Source of the DNA: Pseudomonas crudilactis
GTDB taxonomy: Bacteria; Pseudomonadota; Gammaproteobacteria; Pseudomonadales; Pseudomonadaceae
NCBI RefSeq assembly: GCF_013433315.1
Contig: NZ_WXVV01000032.1
Coordinates: 1 to 64,000 of the forward strand
Length of the DNA stretch: 64,000 bases
Direction: 5' to 3'
A program made the translations under genes and the position numbers. The notes under the pieces are model-generated. The model searched no databases and had not been told where the DNA came from. It worked only from the letters and a program-made list of their open reading frames with translations. The first letter of the stretch is position 1. The number at the start of each line of letters is the position of its first letter. Positions 17,909-26,886 of this stretch are shown in pieces.

Positions 17909-18271
17909 TCAACTGTCGAAAGCATTCTGCAACCAGTTCAACTGATCCGGATGGCTGTCGATGGCCACCACGTCGAAGCGGCAAGGGGAATTGGCCCAAC
18001 GCGACTCGCGCTGAAGAAAATACTGCGCAGCGAAAATCAGTTTCTGCTGCTTGCGCCCATCGATGCTAGCGAGCGCGCCACCCCATTGAGTGTTTTTTCT
18101 GTAACGAACTTCAACGAATACTACTGTATCGCCATCAAGCATGACCAGATCAAGCTCGCCGCGTTTACAAAACCAGTTCTGCGCCAGCAGGCGCAGACCT
18201 TGTTGTTGCAGATGCTCGAGCGCTTGGCGCTCGGCATCCTTGCCGCTTTGCGAGCGTGACCTGTCGGGCAT
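17909..18271 (-). CDS. yraN: YraN family protein (UPF0102), putative endonuclease fold
   Basis: This 120-residue protein starts at the ATG at 18271, which overlaps the lpoA stop by one base. The family signature is present: GKDAERQALEHLQQQGLRLLAQNW, then KRGELDLVMLDGDTVVFVEVRYR, a restriction-endonuclease-like core (E-D-ExK-type acidic residues, although the last element is EVRYR). The function is not established. It is in an operon with lpoA and gmhA. Confidence 0.88.
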   Translation of the reverse strand: MPDRSRSQSGKDAERQALEHLQQQGLRLLAQNWFCKRGELDLVMLDGDTVVFVEVRYRKNTQWGGALASIDGRKQQKLIFAAQYFLQRESRWANSPCRFDVVAIDSHPDQLNWLQNAFDS

Positions 18272-20082
18272 TAGCGCGGGGTGTCCGGCAGGCGCTGAAC
18301 CTGGCCGCTGACGAACTGCGCCCAAGGCAACTGGCGCACAACGCGTTGGGTCTGGGTCATGCCGAGGCTGCCCGACTCACCGTCGATACGGCTGTCCGGC
18401 AGGGCCTTGAGTTGACCCAGGCGCGGTGCCAGGCGGTAGGCATCCACACCCATCGCGTACAGGCGACCGAGGCTGCCGGCGGCTTGCGGCCACTGCGCAA
18501 CCACTTGCTGACGCAGTGGATCGCTGTTGTCCAGCAACCATGGGGTTTCGCAGAAGCGGATGCCGTTCATGTCGTTGTACTGGTTGACGTCGCCGCTGGC
18601 GCTGTAAACGTGCGAAGTCGCGTAAACCGGAACATCACCGGCGTACTGGAAGTTCAGGGTCGGCTTGATCTGCTGCGCCTGTTGCGGTGTGGCAGCGAGG
18701 AAGATGAACTCGATGTCCTGACGACGCGACGGCTGCGCAGCTACGTTGGTACCGGCAGCATTCTGCAGGCTCTTGGCGCGGGCTTCGCTCTGACGCAGCT
18801 GGAACATGTCGGCAATCTGCTGGGCCAGTTGCACCGGCTGATCAACGCGTTCGGTCGCTACGATGCTGCCGCCGTTAGCCTGCCAGTCCTGGCTGAACGC
18901 GCGCAGGACGCGGTCGCCCCATTCGCCTTTCGGCACCATGATCGCGGCGCGGTGCAGGCCATCGGCACGGGCACGACGCGAGACTTCGCGAGCTTCGTCT
19001 TCAGCGGCCAGACCGAACTGGAACAGTTGCGCCGGACCTTGATCGCCTTCGCTGTAATTCAGCGCGAGGGTGGTGATCGGCAGTTGCGGGCGGGTACTCA
19101 GTTGCTTGACCAGTGGTTTTTCCAGCGGGCCGACAACCAGTTGCACGCCGTCAGCCTGAGCCTTGCGGTAGAACTCGTCCATCGAGGTCAGTTTCGAGCT
19201 GTCATAGAACTCGATCGCTGGCGGCTTCTGCCCGGCTTGTTGGGCCTGGTAGTGCGCAGCCATGAAGCCTTCACGCAGTGCCTTGCCGACGGCGGCCAAT
19301 TGACCGTCCTGCGGCAGCAGCAGGGCGATTTTGCTCAGCGGCTGGCTGGCCAGCTCCTTGAGTTTGGTCAGCGGTAGTGGCAGGTTGATTGCGGCCGGGT
19401 GCTTTGGATTCTGTGCGCGCCAGGTGTCGATCGCGGCTTGCTGCTGTTCCAGGGTGCCGGCGGATTTCACTGCCAGTGCCAGACCCATCCAGCCGCCGAG
19501 GTCGTCGGTGGTGTTGGGTTGCAGTTGATCAGTTGGCAGCGAGCCGATCAGGGTCCAGATCGCTTCGTGGTTCTTGCTCGCGGCTTCGCCTTGCAGCATC
19601 GGTGCGATGAACACGCGCTCGCGGGCGGCAGCCAAAGTCTGGCCATCGGCTTCAAGGGCGCGGGCATGCACGGTGCCGGTGCGTACTTGCTGCTCTTCAG
19701 GCATCTCGCCCAGGTGTTGCAGGCTTGGATGGCTCAGGGCAGTCAGCGCAGCTTTCGGCTGATTGCGGGTCATGGCCAGTTCGGCATTCAGCGTGCTGGC
19801 AAAAATCTGCTGGCCGGGCTTGAGTTGCTCCATCGGCACTTGTTGCAGGATCTGCGCGGACTGACCGGCGTTGCCTTGGCGATAAGCCAGGTCTGCAGCA
19901 CTCAGGCGCAACAGGGCGGCTTTTTCCGGGGTTTTCGCCTGGGTAGCCTGTTCGAGCAGTTGCTCGATGCTGGCATCCGGAGTCCGTGGAAGTTCGCCAA
20001 GGCTGGAGGAAGGGGAGCTGGCGCAAGCCGCCAACAAGGCAGCGAGGCAGAGGGCAGTGAACAGCCGCAGGCAAGCGATCAT
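18271..20082 (-). CDS. lpoA: Penicillin-binding protein activator LpoA
   Basis: The 603-residue outer-membrane lipoprotein has a signal ending in the lipobox LLAAC. Residues about 30-250 form a TPR-like N-domain. Residues about 265-600 form a periplasmic-binding-protein-like C-domain (KIALLLPQDGQLAAVGKALREGF, VGPLEKPLVKQLS, MGVDAYRLAPRLGQL). LpoA reaches through the periplasm to activate PBP1A-type synthases. It is first in the lpoA-yraN-gmhA-dolP operon and divergent from rsmI across 210 bp. Confidence 0.92.
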   Translation of the reverse strand: MIACLRLFTALCLAALLAACASSPSSSLGELPRTPDASIEQLLEQATQAKTPEKAALLRLSAADLAYRQGNAGQSAQILQQVPMEQLKPGQQIFASTLNAELAMTRNQPKAALTALSHPSLQHLGEMPEEQQVRTGTVHARALEADGQTLAAARERVFIAPMLQGEAASKNHEAIWTLIGSLPTDQLQPNTTDDLGGWMGLALAVKSAGTLEQQQAAIDTWRAQNPKHPAAINLPLPLTKLKELASQPLSKIALLLPQDGQLAAVGKALREGFMAAHYQAQQAGQKPPAIEFYDSSKLTSMDEFYRKAQADGVQLVVGPLEKPLVKQLSTRPQLPITTLALNYSEGDQGPAQLFQFGLAAEDEAREVSRRARADGLHRAAIMVPKGEWGDRVLRAFSQDWQANGGSIVATERVDQPVQLAQQIADMFQLRQSEARAKSLQNAAGTNVAAQPSRRQDIEFIFLAATPQQAQQIKPTLNFQYAGDVPVYATSHVYSASGDVNQYNDMNGIRFCETPWLLDNSDPLRQQVVAQWPQAAGSLGRLYAMGVDAYRLAPRLGQLKALPDSRIDGESGSLGMTQTQRVVRQLPWAQFVSGQVQRLPDTPR

Positions 20083-20292
20083 GTAAGTGTTCCTGATACT
20101 CGATCAAATTAGCGTCGAATTGTACCCAAGCACTGGCCGGGGCGCGATGTTACTGGCGTGAATCGGACGATTTAGCTGGAGTAAATGTTGCGGCGGCGCA
20201 CAACTGCGCGCAAAACCAGGGTAGGTCGAGGCGCGTCGCAAGCCTCGTGTCGCGCTACAATGGCCGCTTTTACCGATCACGAGGTGTGCGCT

Positions 20293-21165
20293 TTGACTGC
20301 TCCAGGTTCCCTGAATTCCGCTGCTGGCTCGCTTTATGTGGTGGCGACGCCCATCGGCAACCTGGACGACATCAGCGCCCGGGCATTGAAGATCCTCCGT
20401 GAGGTCGCCTTGATCGCTGCCGAAGACACCCGTCACTCGGCGCGCCTGATGCAGCACTTCGGGATCGGCACGCCACTGGCCGCATGTCACGAACACAACG
20501 AAAGAGATGAAGGTAGCCGCTTTATTACCCGCTTGCTTGCAGGCGATAACGTGGCGCTGATTTCCGATGCCGGTACGCCGCTGATTTCCGATCCGGGTTA
20601 TCACCTGGTGCGTCAGGCCCGTGCAGCCGGGATCAATGTAGTGCCGGTGCCGGGTGCTTGTGCGTTGATTGCGGCACTGTCGGCGGCGGGGTTGCCGTCA
20701 GACCGTTTCATCTTTGAAGGCTTTCTGCCGGCCAAGTCGGTCGGTCGCAAGGCGCGACTGGAAGCCGTTAAAGAAGAGCCGCGTACGCTGATCTTTTACG
20801 AAGCGCCGCACCGCATTCTTGAATGTCTGCAGGATATGGAAACGGTATTTGGCGGTGAGCGTCAGGCATTGCTCGCCCGTGAAATCACCAAGACGTTTGA
20901 AACCCTCAAGGGCTTGCCGCTGGCCGAGCTGCGCGCGTTTGTCGAATCCGACACTAATCAGCAGCGCGGTGAATGCGTGGTGTTGGTGGCTGGCTGGACC
21001 GCGCCGGAGTCTGAAGATGCAGTCAGCAGCGAGGCGATGCGCATCCTTGATCTGCTGCTCGAAGAAATGCCGCTCAAGCGCGCCGCCGCGTTGGCCGCGC
21101 AGATAACCGGCGAACGTAAAAACGTGCTGTATCAGGTCGCGCTGGATAAGCAGAAAGGCGTGTAA
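20293..21165 (+). CDS. rsmI: 16S rRNA (cytidine-1402 2'-O)-methyltransferase RsmI
   Basis: The protein has 290 residues from a TTG at 20293 (LTAPGSLNSAAGSLYVV), chosen because GAGG lies eight bases upstream; an in-frame GTG (20284) and an ATG (20260) are alternatives. The tetrapyrrole-methylase fold shows GSLYVVATPIGNLDDIS, AAEDTRHSARLMQHF, LISDAGTPLISDPGYHLV and PVPGACALIAALSAAGLP. It methylates the 2'-O of C1402 in the 16S P-site. It is divergent from lpoA, the same arrangement as in E. coli. Confidence 0.94.
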   Translation: MTAPGSLNSAAGSLYVVATPIGNLDDISARALKILREVALIAAEDTRHSARLMQHFGIGTPLAACHEHNERDEGSRFITRLLAGDNVALISDAGTPLISDPGYHLVRQARAAGINVVPVPGACALIAALSAAGLPSDRFIFEGFLPAKSVGRKARLEAVKEEPRTLIFYEAPHRILECLQDMETVFGGERQALLAREITKTFETLKGLPLAELRAFVESDTNQQRGECVVLVAGWTAPESEDAVSSEAMRILDLLLEEMPLKRAAALAAQITGERKNVLYQVALDKQKGV

Positions 21166-21236
21166 GCCGTCGCCCATAGCGGTCTTGAGGCTTTTAGCGC
21201 TTGTTCTTCAGGCGCACTGCCGTTAACCTTCGCGGC

Positions 21237-21592
21237 GGAGAGTCGATCGGACAGTCGCTGCCCTCTATGAAAATTAGGGGGGGGAGGAAAGTCCGGGCTC
21301 CATAGGGCGAAGTGCCAGGTAATGCCTGGGAGGCGTGAGCCTACGGAAAGTGCCACAGAAAATAACCGCCTAAGCGCTTCGGCGCCGGTAAGGGTGAAAA
21401 GGTGCGGTAAGAGCGCACCGCACGTCTGGCAACAGTTCGTGGCTAGGTAAACCCCACTTGGAGCAAGACCAAATAGGGTCCCAAGGCGTGGCCCGCGCTG
21501 GGACCGGGTAGGTTGCTAAAGATGTCCAGTGATGGCCATCGTAGACGAATGACTGTTCAAGACAGAACCCGGCTTACAGATCGACTCTCCAC
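21237..21592 (+). ncRNA. rnpB: RNase P RNA (class A)
   Basis: The terminal helix P1 pairs gagagtcgatc near 21238 with gatcgactctc near 21579. Hallmark conserved stretches are present: gaggaaagtccgggctcc (CR-I), a GCCTAAGCGCT-like stem, gagcaagaccaaatagg, and the 3' AGACGAATGACTGTTCAAGACAGAACCCGGCTTACAG region (CR-V with ACAGAA). The length of about 356 nt fits a gamma-proteobacterial rnpB. A T-rich stretch follows the 3' end. It makes the catalytic subunit that processes the 5' end of tRNA precursors. Confidence 0.96.
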
Positions 21593-21890
21593 CTTTTTCT
21601 TTCCCTGCTTGAATCAATGGCAACAGGGCTGTGTAATATCAGCAGGCCTGCTCTGAAAGTTCGGCAGCGGCAAACGCAGTAATAGCCATTTCCCACCTTG
21701 CTTCAATCAACAGCAGAAGCGCTTTTGTAATACCGAAAAAATCTTACTCTTAACAAATTACTTTAACTTCCGAGCGCAGCTATCAGTGCTGCATCAAGTT
21801 ATGGGTCGAAAGTCCGCGCCAGATTGTCGTTACACCTCCTTTTAAGCTCCTAAATCTCCGTTCTGTAAGGGTTTTCCTTTAATCCGCGCC
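21593..21890. other. Non-coding gap between rnpB and the mraZ promoter
   Basis: No open frame with coding character is seen on either strand. The stretch is AT-richer than its surroundings. It probably holds upstream regulatory sequence of the dcw cluster, but I identify no specific site. Confidence 0.5.
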
Positions 21891-21920
21891 TTGACGGTGT
21901 GGTGGGCGCATTCCTATAGT
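21891..21920 (+). promoter_or_regulatory. Predicted sigma-70 promoter of the dcw cluster (Pmra)
   Basis: TTGACG (21891-21896) and TATAGT (21915-21920), 18 bp apart, lie about 75 bp upstream of the mraZ start. Confidence 0.6.
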
Positions 21921-21994
21921 GTGCGCAAGTGGCGGAAAGTGGCATGAAGTGGGTTTTTTGAGCTCAAAACGATAAAAATTGGAGAAACGCAGAC

Positions 21995-22450
21995 GTGTTT
22001 CGCGGAGCTAACGCTATCAGTCTCGACGCAAAGGGCCGTCTCGCCATGCCGAGCCGGTACCGTGACGAGCTCGATTCGCGCAGTTCCGGCCAATTGATCG
22101 TGACCATTGATGCCGTTGATCCATGTCTGTGTGTCTATCCGCTCGACGAGTGGGAAATTATTGAAACCAAGTTGCGCGCGCTTCCTTCGCTTCGCGAAGA
22201 GAACCGTCGCCTGCAACGTTTGCTGATTGGTAATGCCGTCGACCTCGAGCTCGATGGCAGTGGTCGTTTTCTGGTTCCACCGCGTCTGCGCGAATACGCC
22301 AAGCTCGATAAGCGCGCAATGCTGGTAGGCCAACTGAACAAGTTCCAATTGTGGGACGAGGATGCATGGAACGCGGTATCTGCCGCCGACCTTGCTGCCA
22401 TTCAACAACCGGGCGCGATGCCTGATGAACTGCGTGATTTGATCCTGTGA
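21995..22450 (+). CDS. mraZ: Transcriptional regulator MraZ
   Basis: The 151-residue protein starts with GTG at 21995, with ATTGGAGAAA upstream. It contains two AbrB-like MraZ half-domains: FRGANAISLDAKGRLAMPSRYRDEL and DLELDGSGRFLVPPRLREYAKL, each with the DxKGR-type signature. MraZ is a DNA-binding repressor of the dcw promoter in E. coli. I do not see clear triple MraZ boxes in the leader. It is first in the cluster and overlaps rsmH by four bases. Confidence 0.95.
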   Translation: MFRGANAISLDAKGRLAMPSRYRDELDSRSSGQLIVTIDAVDPCLCVYPLDEWEIIETKLRALPSLREENRRLQRLLIGNAVDLELDGSGRFLVPPRLREYAKLDKRAMLVGQLNKFQLWDEDAWNAVSAADLAAIQQPGAMPDELRDLIL

Positions 22451-23394
22451 CTATTGATAGCGGCTTTAACCACATCACCGTACTGCTTGACGAAGCCGTC
22501 GAGGCTCTCGCCGTACGTCCTGATGGCTGCTATCTGGACGGCACGTTCGGTCGCGGCGGACACAGCCGGTTGATCCTCAGCCAGCTCGGTACGGACGGTC
22601 GGCTCATCGGATTCGACAAAGATCCACAAGCGATTGCCACCGGGCAAACGCTAGCGGCCGAAGACGGCCGCTTTGTCGTTGTGCAGCGCAGCTTTGCCGA
22701 GCTCGGTTCAGTGGTGGCCGAACAAGGTCTGAGCGGCAAGGTCAGCGGCATTCTGCTCGACCTCGGCGTGTCTTCGCCGCAGCTCGATGACGCCGAGCGC
22801 GGCTTCAGTTTCCTCAATGACGGCCCGCTGGACATGCGCATGGACCCGTCCCGCGGCATCAGCGCTGCCGAGTTCGTCAACACCGCGCCGGCTGAGGAAA
22901 TCGCCCGGGTGTTCAAGGAATACGGCGAAGAACGTTTCTCCGGTCGTATGGCTCGCGCCGTCGCCGAGCGTCGCGATATCAAGCCGTTCGAGCGCACCGC
23001 CGATCTGGCTGAAGTGTTGAAAGTCGCCAACCCGGCATGGGAAAAGGGCAAGAACCCGGCCACCCGTGCATTCCAGGGTTTGCGCATCCACGTCAACAAC
23101 GAACTGGGTGATCTGGAAGCCGGCCTTGAAGCCGCTCTGGATGCTCTGGAAATCGGCGGCCGACTGGTCGTAATCAGCTTCCACTCGCTGGAAGACCGTA
23201 TCGTCAAGTTGTTCATGCGCAAACTGGTGAAAGGCGAAGCTGACAACCTGCCGCGTAACCTGCCCGTGCGCCACGTGGCGTTCGAACCGAAAATCAAAGT
23301 CCATGGCAAAGCGCAGACGGCCTCCGACGCCGAACTCAAAGCCAACCCACGTTCCCGTAGCGCCGTCATGCGCGTCGCGGAGAAGTTGCGGTGA
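22447..23394 (+). CDS. rsmH: 16S rRNA (cytosine-1402 N4)-methyltransferase RsmH
   Basis: The 315-residue protein starts with GTG at 22447, overlapping the mraZ stop (GTGA). The SAM-binding motif is YLDGTFGRGGHSRLIL, followed by GILLDLGVSSPQLDDAERGFSF and MRMDPSRGISAAEFVN, then ISFHSLEDRIVKLFM near the end. It modifies the same 16S nucleotide, C1402, that RsmI methylates on the ribose; both enzymes are encoded within 2.2 kb here. Confidence 0.96.
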   Translation: MTIDSGFNHITVLLDEAVEALAVRPDGCYLDGTFGRGGHSRLILSQLGTDGRLIGFDKDPQAIATGQTLAAEDGRFVVVQRSFAELGSVVAEQGLSGKVSGILLDLGVSSPQLDDAERGFSFLNDGPLDMRMDPSRGISAAEFVNTAPAEEIARVFKEYGEERFSGRMARAVAERRDIKPFERTADLAEVLKVANPAWEKGKNPATRAFQGLRIHVNNELGDLEAGLEAALDALEIGGRLVVISFHSLEDRIVKLFMRKLVKGEADNLPRNLPVRHVAFEPKIKVHGKAQTASDAELKANPRSRSAVMRVAEKLR

Positions 23395-23684
23395 GCAAGC
23401 TTTTCGCCAAGCCACTGCCCGGCGGCAGCTTTCTGATGCTGCTGCTGTTCATCGGCGTGCTCGTCTCGGCCATTGCCGTGTCGTACAGCGCGCACTGGAA
23501 CCGACAGTTGCTCAACACCCTTTACAACGAACTCAGCGTGCGCGACAAGGCGCAGGCCGAGTGGGGCCGTCTGATTCTTGAGCAAAGCACCTGGACCGCG
23601 CACAGCCGGATCGAGGTGCTGGCCACCGAACAACTGAAAATGCACATTCCGGGCGCGGCTGACGTGAAGATGGTGGCGCCATGA
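23391..23684 (+). CDS. ftsL: Cell division protein FtsL
   Basis: This 97-residue bitopic protein starts with GTG at 23391 (GTGA overlap with rsmH). It has a short cytoplasmic part, one membrane helix (about residues 13-36), then a periplasmic coiled-coil (YNELSVRDKAQAEWGRLILEQSTW) and a VLATEQLKMHIP end. It forms the FtsQLB complex that activates FtsWI. It overlaps ftsI by four bases. Confidence 0.93.
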   Translation: MSKLFAKPLPGGSFLMLLLFIGVLVSAIAVSYSAHWNRQLLNTLYNELSVRDKAQAEWGRLILEQSTWTAHSRIEVLATEQLKMHIPGAADVKMVAP

Positions 23685-25423
23685 TGAAACTCGAAGGCGC
23701 ACTGTTCCCATGGCGCTTCCGCCTGATGGTGGCGCTGCTTGGCATCATGGTCGCGGCGATCTGCTGGCGCATCATCGACCTGCAAGTGGTCGACCGTGAC
23801 TTCCTCAAAGGTCAGGGCGATGCGCGCAGCCTGCGTCACATTCCGATTCCGGCTCACCGTGGTCTGATCACCGACCGTAACGGCGAGCCTTTGGCCGTGA
23901 GTACGCCGGTGACCACGCTGTGGGCCAACGCCAAGGAAATGCAGACGGCGAAAGAGAAGTGGCCGGCACTCGCTGCCGCGCTGGGTCAGGACCCTAAAGC
24001 CCTGACCGAACGCCTTGAGGCCCAGGCCAACAAAGAATTCATTTATCTGGTGCGCGGGCTGACCCCCGAGCAGGGCCAGTCAGTGCTCGACCTGAAAGTG
24101 CCGGGCGTCTATGGCATCGAAGAATTCCGCCGGTTCTATCCGGCCGGTGAAGTCACTGCGCACATGGTCGGTTTTACCGACATCGATGACCACGGTCGTG
24201 AAGGTGTCGAACTGGCTTATGACGAATGGCTGGCCGGGGTGCCGGGTAAACGACAGGTCATCAAGGATCGGCGCGGTCGGCTGATCAAGGATGTCCAAGT
24301 CACCAAAAACGCCAAGGCCGGCAAGCCCTTGGCGTTGTCCATTGACCTGCGTCTGCAATATCTGGCCAACCGCGAGCTGCGTAACGCGATCATCGAGAAC
24401 GGCGCCAAGGCCGGCAGCCTGGTGATCATGGACGTCAAGACTGGCGAGATTCTGGCCATGGTCAATCAGCCGACCTACAACCCGAACAACCGTCGCAACC
24501 TGCAACCGGCGATGATGCGTAACCGCGCGATGATCGACGTGTTCGAACCGGGTTCGACCATGAAAGCCATCTCGATGAGCGCCGCGATCGAAACCGGCCG
24601 CTGGAAACCGAGCGACACCGTCGAGGTGTATCCGGGTTCCCTGCAGATCGGCAAGTACACGATCAAGGACGTTTCCAGGACCGAAGGCCCGGTGCTCGAT
24701 CTGACTGGCATTCTGATCAATTCCAGTAACGTGGGGATGAGTAAGGTCGCGTTCGACATCGGCGGCGAAACCATTTTCCGCCTCGCGCAGAAAGTCGGTC
24801 TTGGCCAGGACACCGGCCTCGGCTTCCCGGGCGAGCGTGTCGGCAACCTGCCGAACTATCGCGAGTGGCGCAAGGCTGAAACTGCGACGCTGTCTTACGG
24901 CTACGGTATTTCCGTGACCGCGATTCAGCTGGTTCACGCGTTCTCGGCGTTGGCCAACAACGGTCGCCTCGCACCGCTGACCCTGATCAAAACCGACAAG
25001 CCGCCGCAGACCACGCAAGTGCTGCCGGAAGCCGTGGCGAAAACCATGCAAGGCATGCTCACCCAGGTGATCGAAGCGCCGCGCGGCGTGTTCCGTGCGC
25101 AGGTGCCGGCGTATCACGTGGCGGGCAAGTCGGGTACCGCACGCAAAACCTCGGTGGGCACCAAGGGCTACGCCGAAAACTCTTATCGCTCGCTGTTCGC
25201 CGGTTTCGGCCCGATGAGCGATCCGCGTTACGCGATTGTGGTGGTGATCGATGAGCCGTCCAAGGCCGGTTACTTCGGTGGTCTGGTTTCCGCGCCGGTG
25301 TTCAGCCGTGTGATGTCCGGCACCCTGCGCCTGATGAACGTTACGCCGGACAACCTGCCGACGACGCAACAAGCCAACGCTACCCCGGTCGTTCCGCTGA
25401 AAGCCAATGGAGGGCGCGGCTGA
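23681..25423 (+). CDS. ftsI: Peptidoglycan D,D-transpeptidase FtsI (PBP3)
   Basis: This 580-residue class B penicillin-binding protein has a membrane anchor (about residues 17-37), a pedestal domain and a transpeptidase domain. The active-site motifs are STMK (catalytic Ser292), SSN (348-350) and KSGTA (from Lys483). It cross-links septal peptidoglycan with FtsW and is the main target of anti-pseudomonal beta-lactams such as aztreonam. Start ATGs at 23681 and 23684 are adjacent. It shares one base with the murE start. Confidence 0.97.
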   Translation: MMKLEGALFPWRFRLMVALLGIMVAAICWRIIDLQVVDRDFLKGQGDARSLRHIPIPAHRGLITDRNGEPLAVSTPVTTLWANAKEMQTAKEKWPALAAALGQDPKALTERLEAQANKEFIYLVRGLTPEQGQSVLDLKVPGVYGIEEFRRFYPAGEVTAHMVGFTDIDDHGREGVELAYDEWLAGVPGKRQVIKDRRGRLIKDVQVTKNAKAGKPLALSIDLRLQYLANRELRNAIIENGAKAGSLVIMDVKTGEILAMVNQPTYNPNNRRNLQPAMMRNRAMIDVFEPGSTMKAISMSAAIETGRWKPSDTVEVYPGSLQIGKYTIKDVSRTEGPVLDLTGILINSSNVGMSKVAFDIGGETIFRLAQKVGLGQDTGLGFPGERVGNLPNYREWRKAETATLSYGYGISVTAIQLVHAFSALANNGRLAPLTLIKTDKPPQTTQVLPEAVAKTMQGMLTQVIEAPRGVFRAQVPAYHVAGKSGTARKTSVGTKGYAENSYRSLFAGFGPMSDPRYAIVVVIDEPSKAGYFGGLVSAPVFSRVMSGTLRLMNVTPDNLPTTQQANATPVVPLKANGGRG

Positions 25424-26886
25424 TGTCATTAAGTCTGAACAAGATATTCCCCCACGCCGGCCACGATCTGTTGATCCGTGAATTGGCGCTGGACAGCCGC
25501 AACGTACGCGCAGGCGATCTGTTCCTCGCCGTGCCTGGCGGCAAATTCGATGGCCGTGCGCACATCGCCGATGCCCTGCAACGCGGCGCGGCGGCTGTAG
25601 CGTATGAAGTCGAAGGCGCCACCGTGCTGCCGATCACTGACGTGCCGCTGATTCCGGTCAAAGGCCTGGCAGCGCAGCTGTCGGACATCGCCGGGCGTTT
25701 CTACGGTGAGCCGAGCCATCATCTGAACCTGATCGGCGTGACCGGCACCAACGGCAAGACCAGCGTGACCCAATTGGTTGCGCAGGCACTCGATCTGCTC
25801 GGTCAGCATTGCGGCATCGTCGGGACCCTGGGTTCCGGTTTCTATGGCGCACTGGAAAGCGGTCTGCACACCACGCCGAATCCGATCGCCGTACAAGCAA
25901 CCCTGGGCGACCTGAAAAAGGCCGGCGCCAAAGCCGTGGCCATGGAAGTCTCGTCCCACGGTCTGGATCAGGGCCGCGTCACCGCGCTGGCGTTCGACGT
26001 CGCGGTGATGACCAACCTGTCCCGCGATCATCTGGATTATCACGGCACCATGCAGGCGTACGCCGAGGCCAAGGCCAAGCTGTTCGCCTGGAATGATCTG
26101 AAGTGCCGCGTGGTCAACCTCGACGACGATTTCGGCCGGCAACTGGCCGCTGAAAAACGTGAGTCGCGGCTGATCACCTACAGCCTGCTCGACAGCAGTG
26201 CCTATCTGTTCTGCCGCGAAGCGCAGTTCGACGACCATGGCGTGCGCGCCACGCTGGTCACGCCGCAGGGCGAACATCATCTGCGCAGCACGCTGCTCGG
26301 TCGCTTCAACCTGAGCAACGTACTGGCAGCCGTCGGCGCCTTGCTCGGTCTGGATTACGCGCTCGACGAAATTCTCAAAGTACTGCCGAAACTCGAAGGC
26401 CCGGCCGGACGCATGCAGCGTCTGGGTGGTGGCACGCAACCGTTGGTGGTCGTCGATTACGCCCACACCCCGGATGCGCTGGAAAAAGTCCTGACCGCGC
26501 TGCGCCCGCACGTCAAAGGTCAACTGCTGTGCCTGTTCGGCTGCGGCGGTGACCGTGATCGCGGCAAGCGTCCGTTGATGGCGGAAGTGGTCGAGCGTCT
26601 GGCCGATCAGGTACTGGTCACCGACGACAACCCGCGCACCGAAGATCCAGCGGTGATTTTCGACGACATCCGCGCCGGTTTCACGGCTGTGGATAAAGTC
26701 ACTTTCGTCGCCGGCCGTGGCCAGGCGATTGCGCAGCTGATCGCCGGTGCTTCGGCGGATGACGTGATTGTCCTGGCCGGTAAAGGTCACGAGGACTATC
26801 AGGAAATCAACGGTGAGCGCCACGCTTTCTCCGATCTGGTCGAGGCTGATCATGCCCTGACCGCTTGGGAGGTGGCCCATGCTTAA
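25423..26886 (+). CDS. murE: UDP-MurNAc-L-Ala-D-Glu:meso-diaminopimelate ligase
   Basis: The 487-residue Mur ligase has the three-domain layout with P-loop GVTGTNGKTSVT (about residues 105-116), and the diaminopimelate-selective motif DNPR (TDDNPRTEDP), which marks a meso-A2pm rather than lysine enzyme. The central MEVSSHGLDQGR and DYAHTPDALEKVL are present. It adds the third residue of the peptide stem and overlaps murF by eight bases. Confidence 0.97.
   Translation: MSLSLNKIFPHAGHDLLIRELALDSRNVRAGDLFLAVPGGKFDGRAHIADALQRGAAAVAYEVEGATVLPITDVPLIPVKGLAAQLSDIAGRFYGEPSHHLNLIGVTGTNGKTSVTQLVAQALDLLGQHCGIVGTLGSGFYGALESGLHTTPNPIAVQATLGDLKKAGAKAVAMEVSSHGLDQGRVTALAFDVAVMTNLSRDHLDYHGTMQAYAEAKAKLFAWNDLKCRVVNLDDDFGRQLAAEKRESRLITYSLLDSSAYLFCREAQFDDHGVRATLVTPQGEHHLRSTLLGRFNLSNVLAAVGALLGLDYALDEILKVLPKLEGPAGRMQRLGGGTQPLVVVDYAHTPDALEKVLTALRPHVKGQLLCLFGCGGDRDRGKRPLMAEVVERLADQVLVTDDNPRTEDPAVIFDDIRAGFTAVDKVTFVAGRGQAIAQLIAGASADDVIVLAGKGHEDYQEINGERHAFSDLVEADHALTAWEVAHA

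Noticed and set aside
21593..21994. Possible small gene between rnpB and mraZ
   Set aside because: No frame with a ribosome site was found; only a promoter-like pair near 21891-21920 is supported.
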